Notes under the pieces: model-generated | The model's input: only the letters and a program-made list of their open reading frames with translations | Told to the model about the DNA's origin: nothing | Database searches by the model: none | In this document: positions 1-8,499 of the stretch, in pieces | Numbering within the stretch: position 1 is the first letter of the stretch | Layout of the letters: every line of letters begins with the position of its first letter | From: Micromonospora sp. AMSO31t | Lineage (GTDB): Bacteria > Actinomycetota > Actinomycetes > Mycobacteriales > Micromonosporaceae | Direction: 5' to 3' | DNA length: 45,336 nucleotides | NCBI RefSeq assembly: GCF_008868175.1 | Contig: NZ_WBKT01000033.1 | Location: 1-45,336 of the forward strand | Made by a program: the position numbers and the translations under genes

Positions 1-486
1 GATGCGCAGGTCGTCGACCCGCTCCGCGGCGAGCCCGGCGTGCGCGTCGAGCCGGTCCGGCCGGAGGGCCTCGGGGCGCTGCGCGCGGCGGTGGCCACGG
101 TCGCCGAGGCCGCCGGGCTCGCCGCGGAACGGGTCGACGACCTGCGCATCGCCGTCACCGAGCTGGCCTCCAACGCGCTCACCCACGGCGCCGGGCCGGC
201 CATCGCGCGGTGCTGGGCCGCCGCCGGCGACCTCGTCTGCGAGGTGAGCGGCCCGGGCGAGCTGGCCGATCCGCTGGCCGGCCGGATCCCGCCGCCGGTG
301 ACCGGCGTGCGCGGCCGGGGGCTGCTGCTCGTGCACCGGCTCTGCGACCTGGTGGACGTGCACGTCGCCGACGGGGTGACCACCGTGCGGCTGCACCTGG
401 AGCTGCCGGCCCCCCGGCCGGTGCCGGCGCCCCGGTCAGCCCCGGACGCCGTCCAGGGCGGGTTCGTCCGCCCGGCCCCCATCTGA
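1..486 (+). CDS. Anti-sigma-factor-type ATP-binding protein, 5' end missing
   Basis: The reading frame is open from base 1, so the N-terminus lies outside the window; 161 residues are visible. They form a GHKL ATPase (HATPase_c_2, RsbW/SpoIIAB type). An N-box stands at about residues 54-63 (TELASNALTHG) and a glycine-rich ATP-lid segment (GVRGRGLLLVHRL) follows. Actinobacterial relatives often have an N-terminal MEDS or STAS-like sensory part; whether this one does cannot be seen. By family such proteins bind and inhibit sigma factors or phosphorylate anti-sigma antagonists in the cytoplasm. The SpoIIE phosphatase at 2599-4737 is a plausible partner (inference). The last 51 bases overlap the convergent antiporter gene. 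Confidence 0.8.
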   Translation, partial: DAQVVDPLRGEPGVRVEPVRPEGLGALRAAVATVAEAAGLAAERVDDLRIAVTELASNALTHGAGPAIARCWAAAGDLVCEVSGPGELADPLAGRIPPPVTGVRGRGLLLVHRLCDLVDVHVADGVTTVRLHLELPAPRPVPAPRSAPDAVQGGFVRPAPI

Positions 487-1731
487 GGCGTCCCGGGTCC
501 GCTCGCCGGCCCGGTCCAGCAGCTGCATGACCGGCGTGGCCGCGATCCCGTGCACCACGACGGAGACCACCACCACCAGGCCGACCGTGGCCCAGACCAG
601 CTCGGCCTGCGGAAACTCCGTCTTGCTGGTGGCGTACGCCAGGTAGTAGAACGAGCCCACACCGCGGATGCCGAACAGCGAGATCACCCAGTGCTCCGCC
701 GGGCGGCCCGGCGCGCCGCGCAGCGACAGCCAGCCGGCCAGCGGCCGGATCACGAACACGAGGGCCAGCCCGACCAGGGCCGCCGGCCAGGTCAGCGGGG
801 CGAGCAGCCCGCCGATCACCGCGCCGCCGAAGAGCAGCAGCAACAGCACGGTGAGCAGCCGCTCGACCTGCTCGGCGAAGTCGTGCAGCACGGAGTGGAA
901 CTCGTGGGTGCGTTCCGCCGCGCGGATCGCCCGGGCGGCCACGAAGACGGCCAGGAAGCCGTACCCGCCGACCACCTCGACCAGCCCGTACGCCAGGAAG
1001 GTCGCGGCGAGGGCGAGGAAACCCTCGGCGTGCCGGGCCAGCCGCAGGTGGCTCGGGGCCCGGAAGAAGAGCTTGCCGAGCAGCCAGCCGACGAGCAGCC
1101 CGCCGCCCACCCCGACGGCGAGCTTGTAGAGCACGTCGACGGCGAGCCAGTGGGCCAGCCAGTCCGCCGGGGCGAGGCTGGTGGTGGCGATCGCGATGGC
1201 CGCGTAGACGAAGGGGAAGGCCAGGCCGTCGTTCAGCCCCGCCTCCGAGGTGAGCGCGAAGCGCACCTCGTCCTCCGAGTCCTCCACGTCGGTCGGCTCG
1301 CCCACCTGCACGTCGGAGGCGAGCACCGGGTCGGTCGGGGCGAGCGCGGCCCCCAGCAGCAGCGCCGCGGCCGGCACCAGGCCGGCCCACCACCAGCCGA
1401 GCACCGCCACGGCGGCGATGCACAGCGGCATGGCGACGGCCAGCAGCCGCCAGGTCGACGACCAGCGCGCCCAGCTCAACGGCCGGTCGATCTTGAGGCC
1501 GGCGCCCATCAGCGCGACGATCACGCCGACCTCGGTGAGGTGCGTCGTCAGCTCCGGCCAGCGCAGCGGGTCCGGGGTCGGCAGCCCGGTGGGCAGCACG
1601 AAGACCAGCATGCCGAGGCCGAGGAACGCGATCGGCATCGACAGCGGCCGGCGCTCCAGCACCCGGGGCAGGATTCCTGCCAGCAGCGCACCGACGCCCA
1701 GCAGGGCGAACGCGACATCGACCGGTTCCAC
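436..1731 (-). CDS. Cation:proton antiporter (CPA1/NhaP-like)
   Basis: This is a 431-residue membrane protein with about 11-12 hydrophobic segments, typical of the Na+/H+ exchanger domain. The acidic/asparagine ion-binding region is seen in the segments LAPTDPVLASDVQVG and SEAGLNDGLAFPFVY; the latter carries the conserved E-x-x-x-N-D of CPA1 exchangers. It would exchange Na+ or K+ for H+ across the cytoplasmic membrane. I chose the GTG at 1731 because GGAAGG lies nine bases upstream; GTG at 1740 or 1755 would add 3 or 8 residues. A regulatory C-terminal domain is absent apart from a short charged tail. The 3' end overlaps the convergent ATPase gene by 51 bases. Confidence 0.88.
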   Translation of the reverse strand: MEPVDVAFALLGVGALLAGILPRVLERRPLSMPIAFLGLGMLVFVLPTGLPTPDPLRWPELTTHLTEVGVIVALMGAGLKIDRPLSWARWSSTWRLLAVAMPLCIAAVAVLGWWWAGLVPAAALLLGAALAPTDPVLASDVQVGEPTDVEDSEDEVRFALTSEAGLNDGLAFPFVYAAIAIATTSLAPADWLAHWLAVDVLYKLAVGVGGGLLVGWLLGKLFFRAPSHLRLARHAEGFLALAATFLAYGLVEVVGGYGFLAVFVAARAIRAAERTHEFHSVLHDFAEQVERLLTVLLLLLFGGAVIGGLLAPLTWPAALVGLALVFVIRPLAGWLSLRGAPGRPAEHWVISLFGIRGVGSFYYLAYATSKTEFPQAELVWATVGLVVVVSVVVHGIAATPVMQLLDRAGERTRDASDGGRADEPALDGVRG

Positions 1732-1796
1732 GGCATCCACCCTTCCGCCGCCCACGGTGCGGGCAGGTGGTCACCAGTGCCCCGAAGCGGTCCCCG

Positions 1797-2558
1797 CTAT
1801 ACCTCCGTGTCCGTCTTCTCACCGGTGGGCCCGGTCACCGTGTCACCGGCGCGGCGCGGGGCGCGAACCGACCTCGCCGGATCGGTGAGGGCGGCGATCG
1901 CGCTGTCGGCGAGGCCGTCCAGCAGCGCGGCCGGGTCGTCGTAGACGGCTACCGCGCCCGAGCCCGCCAGCTCGCCGCGGCTGGTGCCCCCGCAGGTCAG
2001 ACCGATGCAGGGCACGTCCAGCTTGCCGGCGGCGGCGACGTCCCAGACCGAGTCGCCGACGAACACGACCCGCTCGGCGGCCAGCCCCGACTGGGCCAGT
2101 GCGGCCTCCAGGATGTCCGGCGCCGGCTTGCTCTCCTGCGCGTCCGCCGAGGAGGTCACCGCGTCGATCACGTCGTCGGCGTCGAGGGCGGCCCGCAGGG
2201 CGGCCACCTCGTGCTCGGCCGCCGAGGTGGCCAGCACCACCCGCAGCCCGCGGGCCGCGCAGGCACGCAGCAGGTCCACCGCCCGGGGCAGCGGCACGAG
2301 CCGCTCCCAGTACTCGGCGTACAGGGCGTCGTGCGTGTCGCGCAGCTTGCCGTCCGCGTCCCGGTCCCGCTCCGCGCCGAGCAGGTGGTCGAGGAGCTTG
2401 TCCGAACCCATCCCGATGGCCCGGTGGATCCGCGCCATCGGCACCCGGTGATCGCCCTGGCGGAGTGCCTCCCACCAGCTCACCGTGTGCAGGTACGTGG
2501 TGTCGACCAGGGTGCCGTCCACGTCGAAGAGGACGCCGCAGCGGTTGTCGTCAGGCAT
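1797..2558 (-). CDS. HAD-superfamily hydrolase (beta-phosphoglucomutase/phosphatase-like)
   Basis: The 253-residue protein has all four HAD motifs: DVDGTLVDT with nucleophile Asp12 and acid/base Asp14, the threonine/serine motif LATSA, the lysine motif ESKPAPD, and the Mg-binding motif GDSVWD. A helical C1 cap lies between motifs I and II, as in phosphoglycolate phosphatase and beta-phosphoglucomutase relatives. It is a cytoplasmic phosphohydrolase of unknown substrate. The ATG start is preceded by AGGAGA at good spacing. The C-terminal 20 residues are charged and probably disordered. It is separated from the antiporter gene by about 65 bases on the same strand. Confidence 0.88.
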   Translation of the reverse strand: MPDDNRCGVLFDVDGTLVDTTYLHTVSWWEALRQGDHRVPMARIHRAIGMGSDKLLDHLLGAERDRDADGKLRDTHDALYAEYWERLVPLPRAVDLLRACAARGLRVVLATSAAEHEVAALRAALDADDVIDAVTSSADAQESKPAPDILEAALAQSGLAAERVVFVGDSVWDVAAAGKLDVPCIGLTCGGTSRGELAGSGAVAVYDDPAALLDGLADSAIAALTDPARSVRAPRRAGDTVTGPTGEKTDTEV

Positions 2559-2598
2559 GGCACTCTCCTACCCGTCCGGGTCGCCCCCGACGCGCGAC

Positions 2599-4737
2599 TC
2601 ACCCGGCCGGGATGAGGATTTCGAACCAGACCGTCGAACCGCGCACCGTGGGGTCGGTGCCCCAGGCGTCGCTCAGCTCCTCGATCAGCCCCAGGCCGCG
2701 GCCCCGGCTGCTCAGCGTGTCGGTCTGCGCCCGGGTCACCTGCCCGCGGGTGCCCGAGTCGGCGACCGAGACCAGCAGGCGCTCCGGGCTCAGGTCGATC
2801 TCGACCCGGGCGGCGGTGCCGGCGTGCAGCAGGGCGTTGGTGGTCAGCTCGCTGGTGCAGAGCACCGCCGCGCCGACCACCGCCTCGGGCACCTGCCAGT
2901 CGGTGAGCTGGGCGGTCAGCCAGTGCCGGACCCGGCTCGGCGCGGTCGGCTCGGCCGGCACCTCCATGCCGGCCGACCGGCTCGGCTTGACCGCGTGCTC
3001 CACGGCCAGCACGGCCACGTCGTCCTCGGTGGCACCCGGAACGGCGGCGGTCGCCACCGCGCAGAGCGCCCGCGGGTCGCCGCTGCTCGCGGCGGTCACC
3101 GCGGCGCCCAGCCCGGTCAGGCCGGCGGTGAGGTCCTGCCAGCGCCGCTCGACCACCCCGTCGCTGAACAGCAGCAGGGTGTCGCCGGGGCGGAACGGCA
3201 CGGTGACCGTCCGCGGCCGGCCGCCCAGACCCAGCGGCGGCGCGGGCGGCACCTCGACGTACTCGGCGACCGGGTCGCCCTCAGCGGGGCAGCGCCGGAT
3301 CAGCGGCGCGGGATGGCCCGCGCTGGCCAGGGTGACCCGCTCGCGATCGGCCTCGATGACCCCGAACACCACGGTCACGAAGAGCTCGTGGGTGCCCCCC
3401 TCGGTGCCCAGGCTGGCGACCAGCCGGTCCAGGCCGCCGAGCACCGCGTCCGGCCGGGGATCGGAGAGGGCCAGCGCGCGCAGCGCCGCGCGGACCTGGC
3501 CCATCCGGGCGGCGGCCTGCACGTCGTGCCCGGCCACGTCACCCAGCACCACACCCAGCGCGCCGGTGGGCAGCACGAACGCGTCGTAGAAGTCGCCACC
3601 GGCGGCGTTGCCGTCGACGCCCGGGTCGTAGCGGGCGGCGATCCGCAGCCGGGGCAGGTCGGGCAGCTGCTCCGGAAGCATGCTGCGCTGCAGCAGCTGG
3701 GCGGTGCCGTGCTGGGTCTCGAAGCGGCGGGCCCGCTCGGCGGCCTGGCCGACCAGCTCCGCCGAGGCGGCGAGCAGCGCCCGTTCCGCCGGCGACCAGG
3801 GGTGCGTGGCCTGGTAGCCGACGGTCAGCGCGCCGCGGATGACGGTCGAACGCAGCGGCAGCGAGGCGATCGCCCGAATCTTCTGGTCGTGCCGGTCCGC
3901 CGCGCTGTCCCGCAGCGGCTGGCCGTCGGTGACGAAGGACGACACGCCGCTGCGCGCGGTCACCGCGATCGGGACGGCCGAGTCGGCGGGGAGCCGCCGC
4001 CACAGCGGCGGCAGCCGCTCGTCGGCCTCGTCCAGCAGCTCGCCCCGGACCCGGCGGACCATCCGCCAGGCGGGGCCCTCGTCGACCACGAACGAGACCC
4101 GGTCGGCGTCGAAGGAGTGCAGGCAGTAGCGCAGCGTGACCCGGGCGACGTCGTCCAGCGTGAGGGTCCCGGAGAGCGCCGCCGCGAAGTCGCTCAGGCT
4201 CTGCAACTGCTGGGTCACCTGGGTCGTCTGGGCCGCCACGGTGAGCACGCCGATGATCCGCCCGGTGGAGTCGCGGACCGGGGAGTAGCCGCGGGTGAAC
4301 ACCGCCGGCTCGGCGGGACCGGCATGGTGCCGGTCGACCGGCAGCACCGCCTCCCGCTCCAGGTAGGGCTCGCCCCGCCGGTAGACCCGGGTGATTACCT
4401 CCCCGGCGCCGGGGTCGTGCCAGAGGTCGGCGAACACCTCCGCCGCCGGCCGGCCGAGCGCCGCCGGGTGCCGGTCGCCGATCAGCTCCGCGTACCCGTC
4501 GTTGTAGAGCAGGACCAGGTCCTCGCCGTAGAGCAGGGCCATCGGCACCGGGGAGGCCAGCACCAGGTCGACCACGGCGCGGACGGCCGGATCCCAGCCG
4601 TCCGGCGGGCCGAGTGGCGTGTCCGCCCACGGGTGGGCCAGGGCGGTGGCCGCGCCGGATCCGGTCGCGCCCGGTCCGGCGCCCGCTCCCGGGGTGGGGG
4701 CTGATGGCGTGGGGACCCGCCCGACGGTGCCTGGCAT
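2599..4737 (-). CDS. PAS-GAF-SpoIIE-HATPase multidomain phosphatase
   Basis: This is a 712-residue regulator. Domain order: proline/alanine-rich N-terminus (1-45), PAS domain (about 50-170), GAF domain (about 185-335), PP2C/SpoIIE phosphatase (about 360-580), RsbW-like ATPase (about 600-712). Phosphatase metal motifs are visible as GGDFYD (380-385), GDVAGHD (399-405), LFSDG (523-527) and the late TEDD. The ATPase N-box is ELTTNALLHAG (630-640). By family it would dephosphorylate an anti-sigma-factor antagonist, while its kinase-like domain could phosphorylate or sequester the same partners, under control of ligands or redox sensed by PAS and GAF. It lies in the cytoplasm; no membrane segment is seen. 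The gene appears leaderless. Confidence 0.92.
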   Translation of the reverse strand: MPGTVGRVPTPSAPTPGAGAGPGATGSGAATALAHPWADTPLGPPDGWDPAVRAVVDLVLASPVPMALLYGEDLVLLYNDGYAELIGDRHPAALGRPAAEVFADLWHDPGAGEVITRVYRRGEPYLEREAVLPVDRHHAGPAEPAVFTRGYSPVRDSTGRIIGVLTVAAQTTQVTQQLQSLSDFAAALSGTLTLDDVARVTLRYCLHSFDADRVSFVVDEGPAWRMVRRVRGELLDEADERLPPLWRRLPADSAVPIAVTARSGVSSFVTDGQPLRDSAADRHDQKIRAIASLPLRSTVIRGALTVGYQATHPWSPAERALLAASAELVGQAAERARRFETQHGTAQLLQRSMLPEQLPDLPRLRIAARYDPGVDGNAAGGDFYDAFVLPTGALGVVLGDVAGHDVQAAARMGQVRAALRALALSDPRPDAVLGGLDRLVASLGTEGGTHELFVTVVFGVIEADRERVTLASAGHPAPLIRRCPAEGDPVAEYVEVPPAPPLGLGGRPRTVTVPFRPGDTLLLFSDGVVERRWQDLTAGLTGLGAAVTAASSGDPRALCAVATAAVPGATEDDVAVLAVEHAVKPSRSAGMEVPAEPTAPSRVRHWLTAQLTDWQVPEAVVGAAVLCTSELTTNALLHAGTAARVEIDLSPERLLVSVADSGTRGQVTRAQTDTLSSRGRGLGLIEELSDAWGTDPTVRGSTVWFEILIPAG

Positions 4738-4743
4738 GACCGC

Positions 4744-4749
4744 AGCCTA
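4744..4749 (-). promoter_or_regulatory. -10 box for leaderless SpoIIE phosphatase gene
   Basis: TAGGCT on the minus strand ends six bases before the ATG at 4737, so transcription should start at or next to the start codon. No Shine-Dalgarno sequence is present. This geometry is the usual one for actinobacterial leaderless genes. Confidence 0.55.
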
Positions 4750-4937
4750 ACCGGAGCCTGGCGGTCAGGTTTCGATCACGCGCGCGCGTCGGCCGCCGAC
4801 TGGCCCGATCCCGGGTGTTAGTGCAGGTCAGGGATGGTTCGGCCGGTCATGTCGGGAAATTGCCCCGGGTTGGCCCGGCGTGCTGCCGACGCGACCGGGT
4901 ATGCGGGCGGCGCAGTTCACGCGACAGGAGGGACAAC

Positions 4938-5801
4938 ATGCCGAAAACCCTCGCGGTCGGGCAGGCCGACATCGGTGACGCCCTGACCGATTTCTGGAGG
5001 TCGGTGCTGCTCTTCATCCCGAGGGCCATCGCGTTCATCGCGATCCTCGTGGTGGGCTGGCTCATCGCCCGAGCCGTCCTCAAAATCGTGGACGCGGCAC
5101 TGGAACGGGTGGGATTCGACCGAGCCGTCGAACGCGGCGGCATCAAACGCGCGCTCGAACGCACGAGGTACGACGCCAGCGACATCCTGGCCAAACTGGC
5201 CTACTACGCGGTCCTGCTGTTCACCCTGCAGTTCGCCTTCGGGGTGTGGGGACCCAACGCGATCAGTGACCTGATCCGCGGCGTGGTCTCGTGGCTGCCA
5301 CGGGCCTTCGTGGCGATCGTCATCGTGGTCATCGCCGCCGCCATCGCCAACGCGGTGCGGGACCTGGTCTCGGGCGCCCTTGGTGGGCTCTCGTACGGCC
5401 GGGTGCTGGCCGACCTGACGGCGGTCTTCATCCTGGCGCTCGGCGTGATCGCCGCGCTGAACCAGGTGGGCATCGCCACGACGGTCACCACGCCGGTGCT
5501 CATCGCGTTCCTCGGCACCATCGCCGGCATCCTGATCATCGGCGTGGGCGGTGGTCTGGTGAAGCCCATGCAGAACCGCTGGGAGGGGTGGCTCAACCGG
5601 GCCGCCGAGGAGTCCCGGGCGTTCCAGCAGCAGCGCCAGGCGCAGGGCGCCGGTCGCAGCGACTACGAGCGGCAGATGGCCGACCGGGGCGGCCAGCCCA
5701 GCCCGGCCACGCCGCAGTCGTCGATGTCCGGGGCGCAGGGCACGTACCAGTCCGGCAACGTGGGTGACGAGACCCAGCAGTTCCGCCGGCCGAACGGCTG
5801 A
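4938..5801 (+). CDS. TM-helix-repeat mechanosensitive-channel-like membrane protein
   Basis: The 287-residue protein has about four to five hydrophobic segments (for example residues 25-45, 85-105, 120-145, 155-180, 190-215). They resemble the conserved TM-helix repeats of small MscS-like proteins, including alanine/glycine-rich helices with an NAVRDLVSG turn. The cytoplasmic beta-domain of true MscS is missing. Instead there is a hydrophilic, glutamine-rich tail of about 70 residues. It may be an osmotic channel or a channel-associated protein. The ATG at 4938 is fixed by AGGAGGGA just upstream. GGGTAT at 4897-4902 could be a sigma-B-like -10, but I see no good -35 for it. A strong hairpin follows the gene. 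Confidence 0.8.
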   Translation: MPKTLAVGQADIGDALTDFWRSVLLFIPRAIAFIAILVVGWLIARAVLKIVDAALERVGFDRAVERGGIKRALERTRYDASDILAKLAYYAVLLFTLQFAFGVWGPNAISDLIRGVVSWLPRAFVAIVIVVIAAAIANAVRDLVSGALGGLSYGRVLADLTAVFILALGVIAALNQVGIATTVTTPVLIAFLGTIAGILIIGVGGGLVKPMQNRWEGWLNRAAEESRAFQQQRQAQGAGRSDYERQMADRGGQPSPATPQSSMSGAQGTYQSGNVGDETQQFRRPNG

Positions 5802-5817
5802 GCGACAACGGGGCGAC

Positions 5818-5850
5818 GAGGGTGTCCGCGGGGCGATCGCGGGCACCCTC
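5818..5850. terminator. Bidirectional hairpin terminator
   Basis: GAGGGTGTCCGCG at 5818-5830 pairs with CGCGGGCACCCTC at 5838-5850. The stem is 13 base pairs including one T-G pair, with a seven-base loop. It sits between the convergent genes ending at 5801 and 5860 and has no U-tract, as is common in actinomycetes. Confidence 0.75.
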
Positions 5851-5859
5851 CGCCGTGTC

Positions 5860-6222
5860 TCAGGCCAGGTCGCGGGGGTCCAGCGCGCGGGTCAGCAGGC
5901 AGACCGCGAGCAGGCGGGTGAGCAGCCAGTCCGGCTCGGACCAGTCGACCGGCTCGACCGGCGGCTCCCAGCCGTGCTCCCGGGCCGCGTCCCGCACACC
6001 CTCGGCGTACCCGGCGAGCGTCGCCACGGTCAGCGGGCGGCGGTCGCCGTGCAGGCTGTCGCGGACGGCGGCGGCGTGCTGGTCGACCGCGGCGAGCAGG
6101 CCGGGGTTGGCGGCGGCCGCGGCGAGGCCGGCGGTGCCGACGGCAGCGGTGAGCGTGGTGAGGCTGGACCTGGCGGCCACCGCCGCGGAACGGGTCGCCA
6201 CCCGCTTGTTCGGCACACGCAT
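5860..6222 (-). CDS. Small conserved actinobacterial protein, DUF6401-like
   Basis: This is a 120-residue protein of unknown function. The N-terminal half is alanine-rich and helical (basic first 20 residues, then AAAVGTAGLAAAAANPGLLAAVDQH). The C-terminal half has the tryptophan-containing pattern DWSEPDWLLTRLLAVCLL. The pattern reminds me of DUF6401, a family reported near natural-product genes, but the assignment is from memory and tentative. There is no signal peptide or clear membrane span. The gene is divergent from the one at 6387 and probably has a very short leader. Confidence 0.65.
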   Translation of the reverse strand: MRVPNKRVATRSAAVAARSSLTTLTAAVGTAGLAAAAANPGLLAAVDQHAAAVRDSLHGDRRPLTVATLAGYAEGVRDAAREHGWEPPVEPVDWSEPDWLLTRLLAVCLLTRALDPRDLA

Positions 6223-6230
6223 GGTGACCG

Positions 6231-6236
6231 AGGCTA
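6231..6236 (-). promoter_or_regulatory. -10 box, near-leaderless start
   Basis: TAGCCT on the minus strand ends eight bases before the ATG at 6222. No ribosome binding site lies between them, which suggests a leaderless or nearly leaderless transcript. Confidence 0.45.
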
Positions 6237-6386
6237 GCCCCGCCGGGAGCGGGGCGGCCTCGGCTGACCGGCCGATGCCCGGGTCGTCCGGGCGATGGGC
6301 GGCCTCGCCCGGCGGGATTGAGCCGCGCGCCGCGGGGCAGAAGGGATACCGCGCAGACCGCGCAGGGGACCCCGCGGAGGAACGGA

Positions 6387-6833
6387 ATGGGACAGCAGGT
6401 GGACGGACCGGACCAGGCGCACCGCCGGCCGGCCGGCGTGAGCGACGCCACGGTCGAGGCCCTGGGCAAGCTCAGCGAGGCCCTGGAGTGCGTCGAGCGG
6501 GCCCGGGGGCACCTCTACTCGCTGCACCAGCTCATCGGGCACGCCGACCTGATGCTCGACGACGCCGTGGAGCTGTTCCGCTCCGCCGGGCACCCTGAGC
6601 TGGCCGCGCGGGTCGAGGAGGACCTGCTGGGCCGCAACGTCATCGCGGGACGCTGGACCTTCCAGATCGTCGAGGACTTCGACGACGGGTACTACGCGCT
6701 CTTCCGGGAGCTGGACCGGCAGGCCCGCGACGAGTTGGTCGGCGGCCGGCGGCACCTCTACGAGGCGGAGATGAAGGAACGCCGCCGCAGCCCGGGGCGG
6801 CCGGGGCACGAGGCGCGCCCCGCCGAGGGCTGA
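6387..6833 (+). CDS. Conserved hypothetical protein
   Basis: This is a 148-residue soluble protein whose function I do not recognise. It is largely helical. A segment at about residues 25-60 (LSEALECVERARGHLYSLHQ) and acidic stretches (EDFDDGYYALFRELDRQARDEL) suggest a helical bundle. The C-terminal 20 residues are basic and proline-rich. The ATG at 6387 is preceded by GGAGG at six bases, which argues against the longer upstream frame. Its stop codon abuts that of the convergent gene at 6834: the two stops are adjacent in TGATCA, leaving no room for a terminator between them. Confidence 0.75.
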   Translation: MGQQVDGPDQAHRRPAGVSDATVEALGKLSEALECVERARGHLYSLHQLIGHADLMLDDAVELFRSAGHPELAARVEEDLLGRNVIAGRWTFQIVEDFDDGYYALFRELDRQARDELVGGRRHLYEAEMKERRRSPGRPGHEARPAEG

Positions 6834-7043
6834 TCAGTCGGAGGAGCGGGCCTGCGCCGTGCGGCGTACGCCGTCGTCGGCGACGATCACGGTCGCCACC
6901 ATGAGCGCCACCACGAGGCTGAACAGCCAGGAGCTGTCGTCGACCAGCTTGGCGGCGACGGGAGCCTGGATCGCGGCGAGCAGGAAGCCGAGCCACGCCA
7001 GGCGGCGCTGACGCTGGGAGAGGAAACCGGAGCCCTGTTGCAT
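6834..7043 (-). CDS. Small membrane protein (69 aa)
   Basis: The protein has two predicted membrane helices: AWLGFLLAAIQAPVAAKL at about 14-31 and WLFSLVVALMVATVIVA at about 36-52. A short basic C-terminus follows. I chose the ATG at 7043; the longer open frame to 7166 lacks hydrophobic or conserved features and has no ribosome site. Function unknown. The gene is divergent from the MFS transporter and convergent with the gene ending at 6833. Confidence 0.65.
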   Translation of the reverse strand: MQQGSGFLSQRQRRLAWLGFLLAAIQAPVAAKLVDDSSWLFSLVVALMVATVIVADDGVRRTAQARSSD

Positions 7044-7221
7044 CCCGAAAGTCTTACGCGGGGCAGGGGCATCGCCGTCAGCCGTTCGGCCGATTCTGGA
7101 TGGGCTGTCCGTTTTCCCGACCGTCCGTATCTTACTTTTTGTCGTTTCGGGTGAGCGTGACGTCACGGGCGGCCCGCCCCGGTGGGCCGGGGCCGGCGTC
7201 GGCTGGGCAGGATGGGCCCTC
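7044..7221. promoter_or_regulatory. Divergent promoter region with palindrome GTGACGTCAC
   Basis: This 178-base gap separates two divergent membrane-protein genes. It holds the most AT-rich short stretch nearby (about 7125-7148, TATCTTACTTTTTGTCG), with TANNNT-type -10 candidates on both strands (TATCTT plus, TAAGAT minus). A perfect 10-base palindrome GTGACGTCAC lies at 7157-7166 and could be an operator. Which gene it controls is not clear. Confidence 0.4.
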
Positions 7222-8464
7222 GTGTCCCAGGCCCCCGCTCCGCCCCGCCCGGCCCTGCTGCTCCTGGCCTACCTGGCCTTCGTCAGCCTCGGGCTGCCCG
7301 ACGGTCTGATCGGGGTCGGCTGGCCCTCCATCCGGCTGGACCTGGGCGTGCCAACCGAGGCGGTCGGGGTCGTGCTCACCGCCGGCACGGTGGCCTACCT
7401 GACCTCCAGCGTGCTCGCCGGCTTCACCCTGGCCCGGCTCGGCGTCGGCTGGCTGCTCGCCGGCAGCACCCTGCTGGCCGGCGTCGCCCTGACCGGGTAC
7501 GCGTCCACGCCCGCGCTCGCCGTCATGGTCGGCTTCGCGCTGGTGCTCGGGCTCGGCTCCGGGGCGATCGACGCCGGGCTCAACGCGTACGCGGCCGCCG
7601 CCTTCGGACCCCGGCACATGAACTGGATGCACGCGTTCTTCGGGCTCGGCGTGGCGATCGGGCCGCTGATCATGACCGCGGTGCTCGGCGCCGGCCTGAG
7701 CTGGCGCTGGGGGTACGCCCTGGTGGCCGCCGCCCAGCTCGCCCTGGCCGCGGCCTTCGCGCTCACGGTGCGGCTCTGGCGCGCCGGCCCGCCGGCCGGC
7801 GCGGCCCTGCCGCCGGACCCCATCGCACCGCAGGTGGTGCCCGGGGAGCCCACCGGCGCCGGACCGGCGCGGCGGACCTCGATCGGCGCGACCCTGCGGC
7901 TGCCGGCCGTGTGGCTCGGCGGCGCCGCCTTCGCCGTCTACGTGGCCATCGAGGTGTCCACGGGGCTGTGGGCGTTCCTGCTGCTCACCGAGGGGCGAGG
8001 GCTCTCCGCGGCGGTGGCCGGGCTCTGCGTCTCCGGCTACTGGGGAAGCCTCTTCGTGGGGCGGGTGGTGCAGGGTGGTGGCGGAGCGGCTGGGCAGCGC
8101 CCGGGTGCTGCGCGGCAGCCTGCTCGGCATGGCCGGGGGAGCGGTGCTCGTCGCGCTGCCCGCCCCGGGCTGGGTGGCCGTCGCCGGCCTGCTGGTGGTG
8201 GGCTTCGCGGCGGCTCCGGTGTTCCCGCTGCTCACCCTGAGCACGCCGGAACGGGTGGGCCGCGACCACGCGGACCGGGCCATCGGCCTGCAGATCGGCG
8301 CGGCCGGCCTCGGCGCCGCCCTGGTGCCGGCGGCGGTGGGGGTGCTGCTGGCCCGGGTCTCGGTCGAGGCGCTCGGGCCGACGATGGTGGCGCTCGCGGT
8401 GGCGCTCGTCGGCCTGCACGCCGCTGGCGCCCGCCAGGCCGTCCCGGGGTCCCGGGCCGGCTGA
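7222..8464 (+). pseudogene. MFS transporter, frameshifted
   Basis: This is a major-facilitator permease of about 412 residues with about 12 hydrophobic helices, read in two frames. Frame one runs from the GTG at 7222 to about 8074 (…GSLFVGRVVQG). The rest (VVAERLGSARVLRGSL… to the stop at 8464) is read one base further along. Protein similarity continues directly across the joint. The lesion is either one extra base or two missing bases in the GGTGGTGGCGG run at 8074-8084. If the base calls are right, the product would lose the last third of the transporter and carry a long unrelated tail. Sequencing error is the simplest alternative. Substrate unknown; relatives include FucP- and Bsc-like permeases. 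Confidence 0.75.
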
Positions 8465-8465
8465 A

Positions 8466-8495
8466 CCCCGGGGCGCACACTCCGGCGCCCCGGGG
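8466..8495. terminator. Bidirectional hairpin terminator
   Basis: CCCCGGGGCG at 8466-8475 is complementary to CGCCCCGGGG at 8486-8495, with a ten-base loop. It starts one base after the transporter stop and ends four bases before the stop of the convergent small gene. Confidence 0.65.
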
Positions 8496-8499
8496 CGGG

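Noticed and set aside
179..1822. Long open frame on the minus strand overlapping the antiporter gene
   Set aside because: It is arginine-, glycine- and alanine-rich with no family pattern; the antiporter frame has membrane helices and conserved motifs.
7132..8478. Open frame of 448 residues antisense to the MFS transporter
   Set aside because: Low-complexity proline/histidine/arginine composition typical of the reverse strand of GC-rich genes; the plus strand shows a transporter.
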